Shown here piece after piece: positions 9,204 to 21,900 of a DNA stretch of 64,000 bases. Under the pieces are notes generated by a model that was given only the letters and a program-made list of their open reading frames with translations, was not told the origin of the DNA and did no database searches. Source of the DNA: Haliclystus octoradiatus (lineage: Eukaryota > Cnidaria > Staurozoa > Stauromedusae > Haliclystidae); assembly GCA_916610825.1 (NCBI GenBank), contig OU744448.1, positions 13,887,936-13,951,935 of the forward strand, read 5' to 3'. How positions within the stretch are numbered: the first letter of the stretch is position 1; each line of letters opens with the position of its first letter. A program made the position numbers and the translations under genes.

Positions 9204-12197
9204 CACTGAATGCCACGGGATGTGGAAACAATGTCCCAGGCACTGATCATCTCTAAGACTCGAAGTCAGTTCATATTGTTCGCCAGAATGAGACGCAAAC
9301 ATCGTTCAATCGTATTTGACGTCACAATAGAAAGTGAGCATTTGGGATTTCTAGTTTTATGAACAGTTCGATCCTTGACTTGACTGAATAGAAATTGAAC
9401 TTTTGTTAAGTTATATTGGATTTCAGTTTCGTGACTTTATAAAGATGACTTCTTCAGAATCTTCCGTTTCATCGTGTGTGAGTATTTGTAAGAGTGATTA
9501 TATGATCGATCCTAATCGATCCGCTCTCGGCCGAGATCTTACAAAAGAAGATACGAGTGACGATGAAGATACAAGTGATTCAAGTAGCAGCGATGAAGAC
9601 GAACAAGAGGAATACGTCATAGCCCATTGGCGGATCAATGACACAACAGAAGACGGACAGAGCGAGTCATGTGCTGCAGCCGATGAAGTGTACATTAACC
9701 CAACCGAATGCAACACGTTAATTGGTCAAAGTCTACAGTCCTATTCTAGTTATCCAGTTGAATATCATCACAGTCCTTTGGAGGGCTATGCAGTATCTAA
9801 CATTGATATCAGTGCAGACAAAACTACGGCTGCGAAGAATGATGCGATAGATGACCATTCATTCTCTTTCAATTGGTCAAGGATATCATTGTCATCATCT
9901 AATCCTAATGATTCAATCCGATCGATGGCAATCAGCAATGGCGATCCTGTTCAGGATTCAGATTATTCAATACATCAACAAAGTAACATGTCCTTCAATA
10001 CATATTATGTCAATGAAACGGATGAGGATCTGTTTGAAACTGAGATTATTGATTCTGGATTCGAGATTGGAAACGAGAGAGACGTTGATCTGTGTTGCGA
10101 TCCTGATTCTTCATCATCTATTGAAAAAGGTACATCACAACATTGATTTAACTTACTTATGTTTTACCTGTCGTGTGCAGTCACTCCAAGATAAGTGACC
10201 GCCGAGCAAGGGGAATTCTATATTTAATATTTTTGTTTTACAAATAGATTTCAGCAGCAACAGAAATATCTTAATGCCAAGCTATGGATCGATCCTTGGT
10301 AAGTCGAAACTCTTTGACAATTATAGTTTTATGAGATACTATATTTTATGCGATTAGCATTTATGGGATTATGCAAGTGTTTCAATATGATATTTTCAGC
10401 TGAAAAGGGTGATTTATTAAACGAAAGATCAGAATTCATTCAATCAGAAACCACATCAACAATGAAGAAGTTAATATTTGGCACGTGTACAGCTGTTGGC
10501 CTAGCAATTATAGTACCCCTTTTTTGGTAAAAAGTGAATTGCTCATGTTTCTCTGTCCAAGAGGGAAGAGGAGAGGAGGGGCAAGGAAGAAAATAATAGT
10601 AAGAAGGTGCAAGTTATTCTACTACATTTGTTTGTCAACACATTGATGAGATATCTCAAGATCGGACGTTGAACACATCTTGTGGCATCAGATTAGCAGA
10701 TTTATTAACTGATTATAAGCTTACTGAGGATTGTTGTTATTAATTAGATCAGTGTGAAAAGTCATAGATAAAAACGTTAGTAATGAAACTCTGAGTCTCT
10801 GAGTAATGTACCGTGTGTTTTACTTTATTTCTCTATCTCTCTTAAAAAGGAGTCAGAGCCCTTGTAGTCAGTCAGAGTTACACAATTTTGATACTTTAAA
10901 TTCGTTTTGGTCTTAGAATCAGATTGCTGTAGACTAGCTTCGACATGCATCTATATTACACCATAATAATATGTGATCGCTCACGATATTATCATATTTC
11001 CAAGGCCCATTTTAAACACCCTGAATTATCCTTAAAACTGTAAACAAAGAATAAACAAACATTTTAACATCAATATGGCTCAGTTACCTCCGATAGTGAA
11101 AGTCTTTGAATAGAAGAAATCTGGATAAATCCATCTAGTCGATTTCTGCGTGTATGCAATTTGGGCTGATACGTTTCGATGATGATCATGATTACCAGCT
11201 ATTATGTACCATGGCACTTTCAAGTAAGGTGAACTGAAAACATCCTCAAATGTCTCGGTAAAACGCTTATCGTTCACGTCTCTCACTCCGTCTTCATAAA
11301 AATTATCCCCTGCGATGAAGAAAATGGATTATAATTGGATTAATTAGATTCTCCAGTAAAGAATCTGTAGATTTGCAAATCTTTATATCAGATCATCTTG
11401 AACACAAACACGAACATATATCATTTTCGAATGGTCTTTCAGTCCCTAAATTCTAAATTCGTCAATCTCTCAGGATTCCGTCAGCATAACAGAATATTTA
11501 TATAATTTTCTATGCAGAACCGGGGAGCTATACATTGTAGCATAGTTTATAGAGTTTCTATGATTGTATTGGATGGGGGTGGACCAAAATATAATTAAGC
11601 ATTACTACTTAAACGGATCAGTAACAGCGAATGGGCCAGCGAGGTTCTAGCCAGTACTAACTAATGTAGACGGTATACGCCTACCGAAGTCAGTTCTAGC
11701 CAGTAGCTTGCGTCCTAGCCCCGGGGTTTGTTTCAGAAAAGTATGGTTTATCTATGAAAAGTGACATAAAATCTATGGTTTAAAAAATGAAATCTATGGT
11801 TTCAGAAAAAACCTTGGGAGTCTGCAAGCAGGCTAGTCTTGGGTGTGAACGGTGAAGATCACGTTTAATATTTAATTAGAAAATATACACTGAATCATAC
11901 GTCGAACAACAGCTTTATTGTACACCTCCACTATATGTTGATGTCCATTAGCTTCATCTTACCCAAGGCCAACACAAATTTTGCTTTGGTTTTGCCCGCA
12001 ATTTGACTCATCTCATGTGCAACATTGACTTCAATTGGTGTTGTATACGGACTATCAGGTTGGCCACCCCAATCACCAATTGCAATGAATGTAAATAAAT
12101 CATCGCTCCTATTTCGATTGACTCTGAATCCTTGAACAATCGCATGAGTAATGAATACCAGGACTAGAATGGTCTTGATCTTCATAGTTTTATCCAT
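6539..12197 (-). CDS. ACP5: Tartrate-resistant (purple) acid phosphatase-like, five exons
   Basis: Binuclear-metal phosphatase of the short, animal TRAP type; such enzymes hydrolyse phosphoesters at acid pH in lysosomes or outside the cell. Exons on the minus strand are 12197-11963, 11309-11088, 8430-8347, 7458-7244 and 6781-6539, with matching phases, giving 332 aa (human about 325). Residues 1-23 form a signal peptide. All five conserved blocks are present: GDWGG (Asp42), GDNFY (Asp80, Tyr83), GNHDH (Asn118), VAGHYP (His212) and GHDHN (His247, His249), so the enzyme should be active. The tyrosine gives the purple charge-transfer in the family. Intron 2 (8431-11087) contains nested gene copy C on the other strand. 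A 33-bp phase-compatible mini-exon is possible in intron 3 but is not needed for family length. Met5 (codon 12185-12183) is an alternative start with the same signal peptide. Confidence 0.93.
9204..10530. repeat. Tandem duplication unit C (partial)
   Basis: This third repeat is near-identical to units A and B from 9204 through the first exon of the nested gene, then diverges from about 10,160. Intron lengths change, and after the stop codon at 10,530 the 3' flank is only distantly similar to A and B. Beyond it lie unique phosphatase exons 2 and 1. Unit C is therefore probably the ancestral nested position, with its 5' part homogenised with A and B by unequal exchange or gene conversion. Confidence 0.9.
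9445..10530 (+). CDS. Nested acidic tail-anchored protein, copy C, inside phosphatase intron 2
   Basis: Third copy: exons 9445-10129, 10248-10298 and 10400-10530, 288 aa. It lies wholly within intron 2 of the ACP5-like gene on the opposite strand, which is probably the founding arrangement. Exon 1 is nearly identical to copies A and B, while exons 2-3 and the introns show more changes, including Ser to Pro in exon 2 and a phenylalanine in the last residues of the membrane tail (VPLFW). The CRE-like palindrome is at 9317-9324. Function unknown; the divergence gradient suggests gene conversion of the 5' half. Confidence 0.8.
10531..11087. other. Intronic spacer with decayed copy of the nested-gene 3' flank
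   Basis: After the copy C stop the sequence is recognisably but weakly related to the 3' flanks of copies A and B (for example the GAGATATCTCAAGA block near 10,650) up to roughly 10,700. Beyond that I see no gene before phosphatase exon 2. Confidence 0.5.
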
Positions 12198-12308
12198 TCC
12201 TGCGTTGTTTTTCAATGCCGACTACAGTCGGATGTTGTTGCCTTTCTAATTGGACGAATTGTGCTGTATAACAACAGAGTCTGTATTATTGGCGTATCAT
12301 GCTGTAAC

Positions 12309-12371
12309 TCACGTGATAAATATTTTCTGAAATGGATCACGTGAGATGTAGTCTGGATGCAGACTCACGTG
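12309..12371. promoter_or_regulatory. Three TCACGTG E-box/M-box motifs in ACP5-like promoter
   Basis: TCACGTGA occurs at 12309-12316 and 12337-12344, and TCACGTGT at 12365-12372, that is 112 to 174 bp upstream of the ATG at 12197 and spaced 28 bp apart each time. This is the core recognised by MiT/TFE factors (MITF, TFEB, TFE3). In mammals ACP5 is an established MITF/TFE3 target, so conserved lysosome/osteoclast-type control is a reasonable inference. Confidence 0.6.
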
Positions 12372-12964
12372 TTTTTACAAAAGGTACTTGTATCGCTATT
12401 TTATTCACAGGTCAGTCCACGCGTCCAGTTCGATTCAAACGGCTTCGTTCCAAAGAAAAATTGATAGCCAATTGCGTCTCCTTTGAGTCCTTTCGTGCAA
12501 ATTAAAAAAGTATCATCTTTAAATTTATAAGTATAATATAAATTTAAGAATCATCATCTTTTATTAAACCTTATTATTGATGCAAACATGCTTGTTATTT
12601 GCCAAAAATTTTACATTTTTTTGAATTTGAAACAGTAACATATTTTCTCTATGTATGGGCTAACAACTTCGTGGAACAAATTCGAATTTATAGAAAAACC
12701 GCAAATGTTGCATACATCCATCCTCATCCGAAGATCCGAACTGGAAATATCTCGTGGTAAAGAACTAAAACGAGGCTCATGATATTGCTCGAACTGCACG
12801 CCGGGATGCGCTATGTCTCGGTAAAGATGGCGGTAAATTACTGTGACTTTGCGAGCAGAAATTCAATAATTTATTTACAAATTCAATCAACATAATCTCA
12901 TGTCTACGTAAATTTAATATCTGATATTGCCCTCAGAACTGGAAAATTTATTACTTATAGTAAA

Positions 12965-15900
12965 ATGATTATTTCTAACGTTGAGTCGTTGAGGACATGG
13001 CTCGTGGATGCTTTACAACCCATGTAAGTTTGATGTTCTGTTGAACTTTGCTGCTAGCTCAGCTGAACTCAACTAGTGGTTAATTGTTTTTGTCAGCTTA
13101 AAAAATTTCTTGACCAATATTAGTATGATATTCCTTTGAATGTATACACCTTTTCATTTATGTCAAAAGGTCAATTCTAATATTCTATTTTTGCAAACAA
13201 GAACAAGCTTACCAACCTAGAACATTAGAGACCATTAGACCTCCTAATTCTATTACCTACGTAGAAACATCCGAACATTAATAAATCTATAGATAGGTAG
13301 AAGTATACCTATGAAGGTTAAGCTATTTCATGCATTGGAATATACAATCAGATTCATTCAATATTCTCTCTTTTATTATCTCACTCACTCCCACCTTGTT
13401 CCAGTCTGCAGAATAGTTCAGTTTTCGCCGAGATCTCGGGTGTGCAACAGCAAATACTTTGTTGACATTTGACCTTAAAATATCTAAATATCGTTGGATC
13501 TCGGGTGCGCCATTGCCATAATCTGCAGACTTGACCTTGTTCAATATTTGGGCAAAATCAAAATTTAGTTGAATCCCTAAGGAGAATACATGGCGGAGAT
13601 CTCTGTTGTGGACAACGAAGTTTTCAGTCTAGAATATCCCCATAATAGTGGTGTCTGTGAACTGCGTACTTGCATACTTCCACATAAATTTTCACATTTT
13701 ACCTCAATTCCAGAAAGCCACGGTTGGCAGCTCCATAATCTCGGAAATACGATTCGGGGAGTCTTATAATACAAATCGCTTAATTTAATAAGTAAATTGA
13801 TAAATCGCTTGAATTTAAATAATCACGCTACTGTTTCTCAAAAATCGACATTCATTTAAAGATCTCAATATGATCTATTGACTCATCTAATAAAATAGGA
13901 TATATTTATTAAATTGAATCGCCAGCAAATGATTTTACACTTGTAACAGAGATACGCAGAGAAGGTTAAATCTCCAATCACAAAGTCATAATCGCAAAAC
14001 TCTGCGAATTTAGAGGGCACAATAAAAATCAAACAAAGCAGTAGTAAGGATGAATAGATAGTCTTTCCTATCATGTACTTATTTGATTAGAAACATCTTG
14101 GAGAAAAAAGATACAAGCAAGTAATGAATGTAACAGAAATTCTTCTCTGAAAATACAATGTCACAGAAATATTCGTTTGAACAAAATTAATGTTTGAAAC
14201 TACATCTTCTTAACACACTTCTAAATAATAAAATACATCTCAAATATTTTCAATACAATACCTATTACTCAATATTGATCAAAAGCAACAACTTGAGTTG
14301 GAAATAACAAATTAAATCAGTCGACTTCATGAAAAATATATGTTTTAAACCACGCTGGATGACCACGGCCAAAATCTGTCATTGTTATTTACCACAGAAC
14401 AATTGAGGCGTTGACACCATGTTTGTACAAATGCATTCAACATTTCCGTATCAAAAGGACCGCTGTTGAAGATGATCACTTGCTCCGCCCACTAACATTT
14501 ACGCAGGCTCTGATTACACTCGGAAAACCAGCATGGAACTGCATGGAATGACAACAAACAGCAAAATGTAACAGAAATATGCAAAATAAAACTTGATTTC
14601 TGACGTTTCTATGGCAACTACAAAAAAATAACGACGTCATCCATTGTATTCTACAGAAATGCTATGAATACGGAAGTAATTTTTATTACAGTGATTCAAT
14701 ATTTTTTGATATCAACTTTTATCTGTTTTGCTGTAACAGAAATACGGACGGCTGACAGAAGAAACAAAGCGCTTTAATTTTGTTTTAGTTTGAATTATTG
14801 ACAAAAAGTTTTCATTTATATCGATAATAGTTCTTCCTTCAATTGGATCAATAGTTTTTGATTTTGATTTTTATCATTTTGTATAAATTATTCATGTTTT
14901 AATTTTTGTTTTATTAATAGTTTTGATCATCGGCGCCAATTTTTACTAATTGGGAAATAATTGGCATCGACTAATCAACACTCTGTCAATCGGTTAATCG
15001 ACTGTTTTCAGACAATGAAATTCAAAATAAAATTTCTTTACTCGAAAATTCATTAATTTAATATTTTGATATCTTAATTAAAAAGTTGATATCGCTTTGT
15101 ACAGTCGCTCTGTTTTATTTACATCGTTCTGGAGTATTATTTCGGTGTTGATTAATATGTTGATTTTGACATAAATTAGTATAAATCAGGTTTAGTTAGT
15201 TGTCATTTAGTTTATATTTTTAGGATTATTGATAATTTATTTGTTAATTAGTTTGTAAATACTGTAGTTTATTTCAATAGTGCCCTGTCTGCTTTACAGT
15301 TGTGATGCTGATCCATCAACATTGGCAAAGTATGTCCTTGCGCTTGTTAAAAAAGATAAGCCAGTGGAGGAACTAAAAGATTTATGTGTTGATCAATTGG
15401 CAGTATTCCTTGGTGAAGGTATTTCTCTTTATTCATTTCCTATCACCTCAAGTTTTATTCCATTTTATTAGATATATTAACCATGATATTTGTTTTTAAA
15501 TAGAAACTTTGCCATTTGTTTCAACCTTGTTTGATGCTCTTGAAAATCAATCATATCTCCAAAATGAAAAACCCTTGATGTCGCAAAAATCCGAGGTTTG
15601 TATCAATACATCTTGGGTGTGGACAGGGTCCGATAAAAGGTTCAACCTTGTTGAACCCTAGAAGCATTTCAACATTTTCATCTGAATATTTTTGTTGATG
15701 TTTGACCAATAAATCACACAAATATTGATTTTCTTCTGATTTTGCTCTAGTCTCTCGAAATATAGTATTCCAGGGGTTACCCTCTTTTGTCAGACCCGGG
15801 AGCGTGTAGGACGTTTATAACTTTGCTAGGACAGCTAACTACAGTGCACTGCCTTATTTTGAGGGCAAACTGTTAAAGGAGCAAAAATGATCGACAGGCA

Positions 15901-18900
15901 CTACGCACTTAGGATCACGTGCATGGTTATTGTTTATAACACAATGTTTTATTGTTGACATGAATTTTATTACATATTAGGTAACAATAGTTTCAAAGCG
16001 AGACAGTTGAATATAATGACGCTGAGCATAAATTCAACTTGTGCTCGCAGTGGTCGCCGGTCAATTTTGCCCCTTTAACCGTATTGTTTTTTATAAAATC
16101 ATCGAATGTGATACTGATCGATGATTGGTTGTTATTGATGTTTGTGTGTTTCAGGCTGCGTAAAATCGTAAACTTACGGCTTTTGTTTTGAAGCCCCATA
16201 ATGAAACAAGTTAGCAACAGAAACAAAATGGCGTTCACATGAAGAAAATCTTTCATTGATAGAGCGCTTAAAAATACCCTTCAATTTAAAATTAATAACA
16301 CAAAACACAATAAATTTGAAACAAAATCATACATTAAACATTAATCTATAAAATTCCCTAGTTCAATGTTTCCGTTCGTAGTTCACACAGCAATTTTGTT
16401 TTGTTGATAAACGCCAAAGCGGCATATTACGATACGATAAATTTCAGCGTTTAACTGCGCTAAAAGCATAAACACATAGGATCCTGTATACGAGTAGCTG
16501 AATAATATTTTAAATCTTCTATATTAATAATGTATTTAGACTTAACCTTTAGATTTAACTCTTTGGGTTTATTTCCAATCTATTTACTCCATTTTTACAA
16601 TTTGTCGTAGCTTTTCTCAAAAGGCACGGCGTGTTTCTATTGAAAATCCGCGCTCGTTCTAGTCCCTACAATGACGTCATTTTAGGAGAATTTAGATGTA
16701 ATCATCATTTTGAGCTCTTCAATGTCAAAATAAACAGGTTATTTATTTTATAAAACAAATAGAAAACGGTTATCCGTGTTAAGTACTCTGATACGAACAC
16801 TTTGGGTGCTATGAGACACTCAAGAGGCCAAATCACTCGCCTATCGGCTCGTGATTTTTTAATCCTCTTTCATGTCTCATTACGTACCCAGCGTGTTCGT
16901 ATCAGAGTGCATAAAACTCAGCACCGTTTTCTATTAGTTAAATATAAAATATCGCTAAAAGAATAATTATAATTCAAAGTCTATTATCTGTGACCGGCAA
17001 TTATTTTAGATTGATTCTTATTGACATTTATTAGAATGGCATCATATATAAATGTTTGAGCACTCTGGTATGGCACAGATGTCTTTATGTGATGAATTTT
17101 TTCACCACATTGATAACTCATCTTGACCTAGGTATATATCGAAGTCAGTTCCTTGTTCCCTCACTGATTACTGATGAAGGCTAATGGTCAGAAACATGTA
17201 CTTGTCTGCTGCTAGTAATACTATTAAAATATCAAAACCTTATATTGGCAATTGAATAGTGCTCAATGCTAGTGAACAGCAGAGCGTAAATAATAATAAT
17301 TGAGAAGGTTGAGAAAGACACATTCTCTGGTTGTAACTCCAAGTTTCACGTTATTACGCAATCATCAGACAACAAATACTAACTACAATTACAAACATAC
17401 ACATTAACACTTAGCTAGAACAGGAATCTAATTGCAGATTCTATTGTTATTTTTTACAATGGTTCTATTATCTAATTGTTAGGTGATTGTTATTACTTTG
17501 CTAAGTTTTAGCAGCTTTAAAATTTGATAAGTAAAACTTATTTCATGCCGGCATTTTGAAATCAACTCTGACCTTTTATTTTACAATTCTCCTTTGGTTC
17601 AAACGATGTAGTAAGGCAGATTTAGCATCTTTTTGATTTGATAGAATGACATTATATAGATATTTTTTTAGATATATATCTTGTTGATAGAATGGCATTA
17701 TATATCTGACCCTTCATTGTAGTCAAAATCAGTAAGATTTATCAACGTGTGATTGTTCATAAAGGATTTTCATTCTTGAGATTTACATACTCTCTTCGTC
17801 TTGGCTTAGAGATATTTTCATTGTGCGTTTCTGTTCCATTTCCGAGACTGACTGTTATGTCCAGAGCTCAATATAATGGGGGGTTCCGGGACTAAGAGTC
17901 CCAGAAGGCTAGCACAAATTCAGAAGAAAGGGAAGGAAATAGTTGTATTTAAGTTCTCTAAGGAGAAGATAATCCCTAAAATAGAAGCTGTGAAAAAATT
18001 TAAATGATTTAATCAGGCAAAAATTTTAGGAAGCAAAAATTAGAATCCTTGAATGAAATATGTTTTATCGGACCCTGATTACAAATGTTTCTGGATTAGT
18101 AACTATTATAAATTTGAGAATGTGTCAATTGATGTGAACATTAAAATCATGTATTTTCATAAGTCAGTAACCTAAACAACTTTATGGCACTTTGAAAAGA
18201 GGATATTTGGTTGCGGATACAAATACATTTTGTGGACCCCTGACTATGTCATACTCTTTGACTTTCAGGACGTCATCCCTGATGATGATCGTGACTTCAG
18301 AAGACGGGGCAAGCCTGATGACGAAGAAGATGAGGTCAAGCACGAATCTATTCGTGACAGCAGGCAATCTTCACAGTCCATTAATAGATTTGACAGTAAT
18401 AGAAGAAAACAAGTAGTAGATAATCGTGCAGGAGGAAGAAGAAGACATCATCACGATCATTCAACCAGAGAAACTGACGTTAAACATGTAGAGTCTGAAG
18501 ATGAGCAAGAAAGTGATCTTCAAGATAGACATTTACAAATAGAAAAACCTACAAGGGGGTCTTCTCCACATAGGCGGAGTCCTATTAGACATATATCACC
18601 ACCGGGACATCGTAGACGATACAATCATAAACAACCAGTGAAGATTGAGCGTGGTGATCATCGGAGATCTCGACGAGAAGAAACTGATTATCGTCCTTCA
18701 AGGCACAAACCAGGTTCACGGTCAAGAGAAGAAGGTAGCTCAAAGATTATTTTACTATAATAGTGTAATTCTTGCTGTTGCTATCTTTTCTATCGTGATA
18801 CATTACCTAAGATGTCTGTTTTTGTTCTCAGGGAAACAAATACTACATGAACTCGCCAAGGAGAATATGATGAACGGACCAATGATGCATTTCAATCCTT

Positions 18901-21900
18901 TACCTGGTTTACCTCCACCATTCCCCTTACCCCCTGATCATCATCTGCCACTCTTTAATGGTGGTATGATACCTTTCTCTAAAGGAATGAATGTTCCTAT
19001 GTCACAAGGACCTCATACAAGTCAAACAAATAGTATGACAATGGTTCCTGGCCAACCTCATCCAATTCCTACATCATTTGAAGTCAATCAAAGGTTTCCA
19101 TTCTTTCCTATGCCTCCTCGCCCATTGCCACCTGGTATGATGTGGAATAACCACAGAGGAAAGTTCCCAGGTACTGTATAATGTAACGCCATTTTCAGGG
19201 TAAACTATTTACAAAGCTAATAACTGTTTAATGTTCCAGTTTTAAATGTTTGTTATATTTTGTAAATGCTTGTCATCATCATCATCATTATCATTTATTC
19301 AAAAACCTGATAAGTTTTATATATATCTACTGTTACAGATATATATATATATATGTTATACTTGTACTTGTCTGCTGCTATATAAATATATCTACAGTTA
19401 CAAGGTTAATCACATACGAACTTAACAATTACGATGCAGTAATTTTATTGTATGCATCTCAAGGAGACTTTTGGAAAATCGTTTTGGAAACCTCATTGGA
19501 GCGTTTCATTGTAGACGGTAGATATTTCCATTTGTGAGCACCAACAATCCAGCATGTTGAAATGCGTGGCGATGGCTTGACTTGATGTATATGTCATTAT
19601 GAACTGAGATCTGGTATTTGGTTGTTGAAATATATGGGAGAGCAGAGGAGGAGATAGATTGAATTTTTGTTTGTCATATTTTGAGCGCCTATCTCATCAA
19701 CAGGCAACATTTACTTTTGAATAATGGCTAAGCTTTTTCATTTTCTAATTTTTATGTATTAAAGAAATTAGCTTATCAAACAATCAATTACTTTTCTTAT
19801 GTGCTATTTTGAAATGAAATATAGTATTCAAAGCAATAAAAACATGGGCAAATCATATTCAAGGTTAATTTATTAGTGGAGAAAATTCACTTTCAAAAAA
19901 CCGTAAAACCAGGGTAAATTCTGCAGAAACAATGTACTGATCTCGTATGATACGTGAACAGACAACCAATCAAGAACTACCGTCAAGAACTAGGTTTTAC
20001 ATGCTTATAAATATATGATTCAGGGTTCACTAGAATGGGATAAGGAAGCAAGGTCAGGTATAATATTTTTCTTTCTATGATTGTACTTAGTTTTTAATTT
20101 TTGCTTCCAATGTTTTTTAAATGATAACATCATTACATGATTAAAAACAAAGAAAGCAAACGATTACAACTAGAATACATATGTGTCCTCTACTTCGTTC
20201 TGAATTTGCAAACCATCAGTCCAGGAATCGCCTATTTTAATGATCCCAGTGAGGGAAATTCCTAGAGGAATTGGTAATCTCGAAAGGCTATAGAAAATTG
20301 GAAAAATGTGATAAAGATTAATCAAAAGAAATAACATTTGCTGTCAAATATTGTCCCTGAAGTTAATTTGTCATTTACGATGTTTTCTGTTTATTTTGAC
20401 AAATAGTTTCCCAAATGTGTCCTTACAGTACTGTCAGTACAGTAGAAGCTTACATCATAATGTCATGATCAGGAAGGTTTAGAAGAAAATAATAAACAGA
20501 GGAAATAATAAACATCAACATTAAAATTGTGAAGGAAAATCTTTTATCAGACACTTTCTACAAACTTCATTGGTCTAACTTGAGATAGCAACTACCATCT
20601 TTCTTCTATAAAATTTTCAAACTAATGAATGTTATTCTACCTTTACATGTTTACTGATATCTGCCACATTGTTTGTATAGGTCCAGTTGAGCCTTACAAT
20701 CCAGAATTTCCTTCGATTGAAGTACCAATCATGAGTATGACTGGTATTCCAAGAAACCGCCCTCCTGGAGAAATGAACCGTGAACGTGAGCTAGTTCAAT
20801 TAACACAAAGCTCTATACCAGTCACTACCGCAATGTCTGCCGACCAAGATAGTTCCCCCAAAGAGTTGAATCAGGAAAATGCATCAACTATAGGTATGAC
20901 CAGTGTTTAACTAGAATGATTCAATAATAGAAGGTCACTGCTTTCTGTGTCCATTGTTCCTCATTCTCAGTAGGGATTTTGAAAACATGGAAACTGATTT
21001 CTATTTTCAATTCTCTCATACAAACTTTAATATTCCTACCTCGCTTAATGTCCCGCTTTTCATCTGTACCAGAGGGGGGGATATTAAGTAAGTTCGAATG
21101 TAGATCAATTATGACAATGATCAATGATGATATGTAATAATGTCTTGACCTTTGTTCTTTAGTCTTGAACTTGTTTTCCTCGTATACATTCAATTCAGGG
21201 TTGGATATTCATAACTACTGTTGTACCTTTTCAACCAATTTTATTTGAACTTAGTTATTTACACCCTAGTTTGTTCTTTCTTGTTGTTGACTATACAATG
21301 TACATACATCATCAATTGAATAAGCCCATTTGAATGTCTTGAACGTAACTTTATCTAGACACCATGAAATGATACAATTAAATGGTATCAAAGTAATCCA
21401 ACTTGTGAAACATTTGAGAGCTATCTTATCTATATGACGCATTTTTATGAAGATGTTCTTTTGTAGGTTACCACTGTGTAACCTTCTTAAATGCAAGTCG
21501 AATATGCGCTTATCCACAATTATTTAACAAGCACTTCACTAAAAATAGCATTTGTAATTTGCAACACTTTGTTTTTCAGAGGAAAGAATTCCAGTTTCTT
21601 CTGCATCTGATCACAGTGAGCCGTTATCTGCACCAGAACCCCCTAGAAAACCTTTTCAAAATCAAACGATATTAGAGTTAAAGAAAATTCCAGAACATTT
21701 CAATGATATTATGACATTAGGACAATACTTTCAACGATTTGGAAAAGTTGTGAATATCAAGGTATTGTAATGTAGTATATCCTACTTAGCCAAATGATCT
21801 AAAACACTGTTTATTGATATTGTTAATTTTCACAGTGAGCTTTTTTCACACCATTAAGAGTAATAAGCATAATGAACTGAGTAAAACAGAGCTAATTGTA

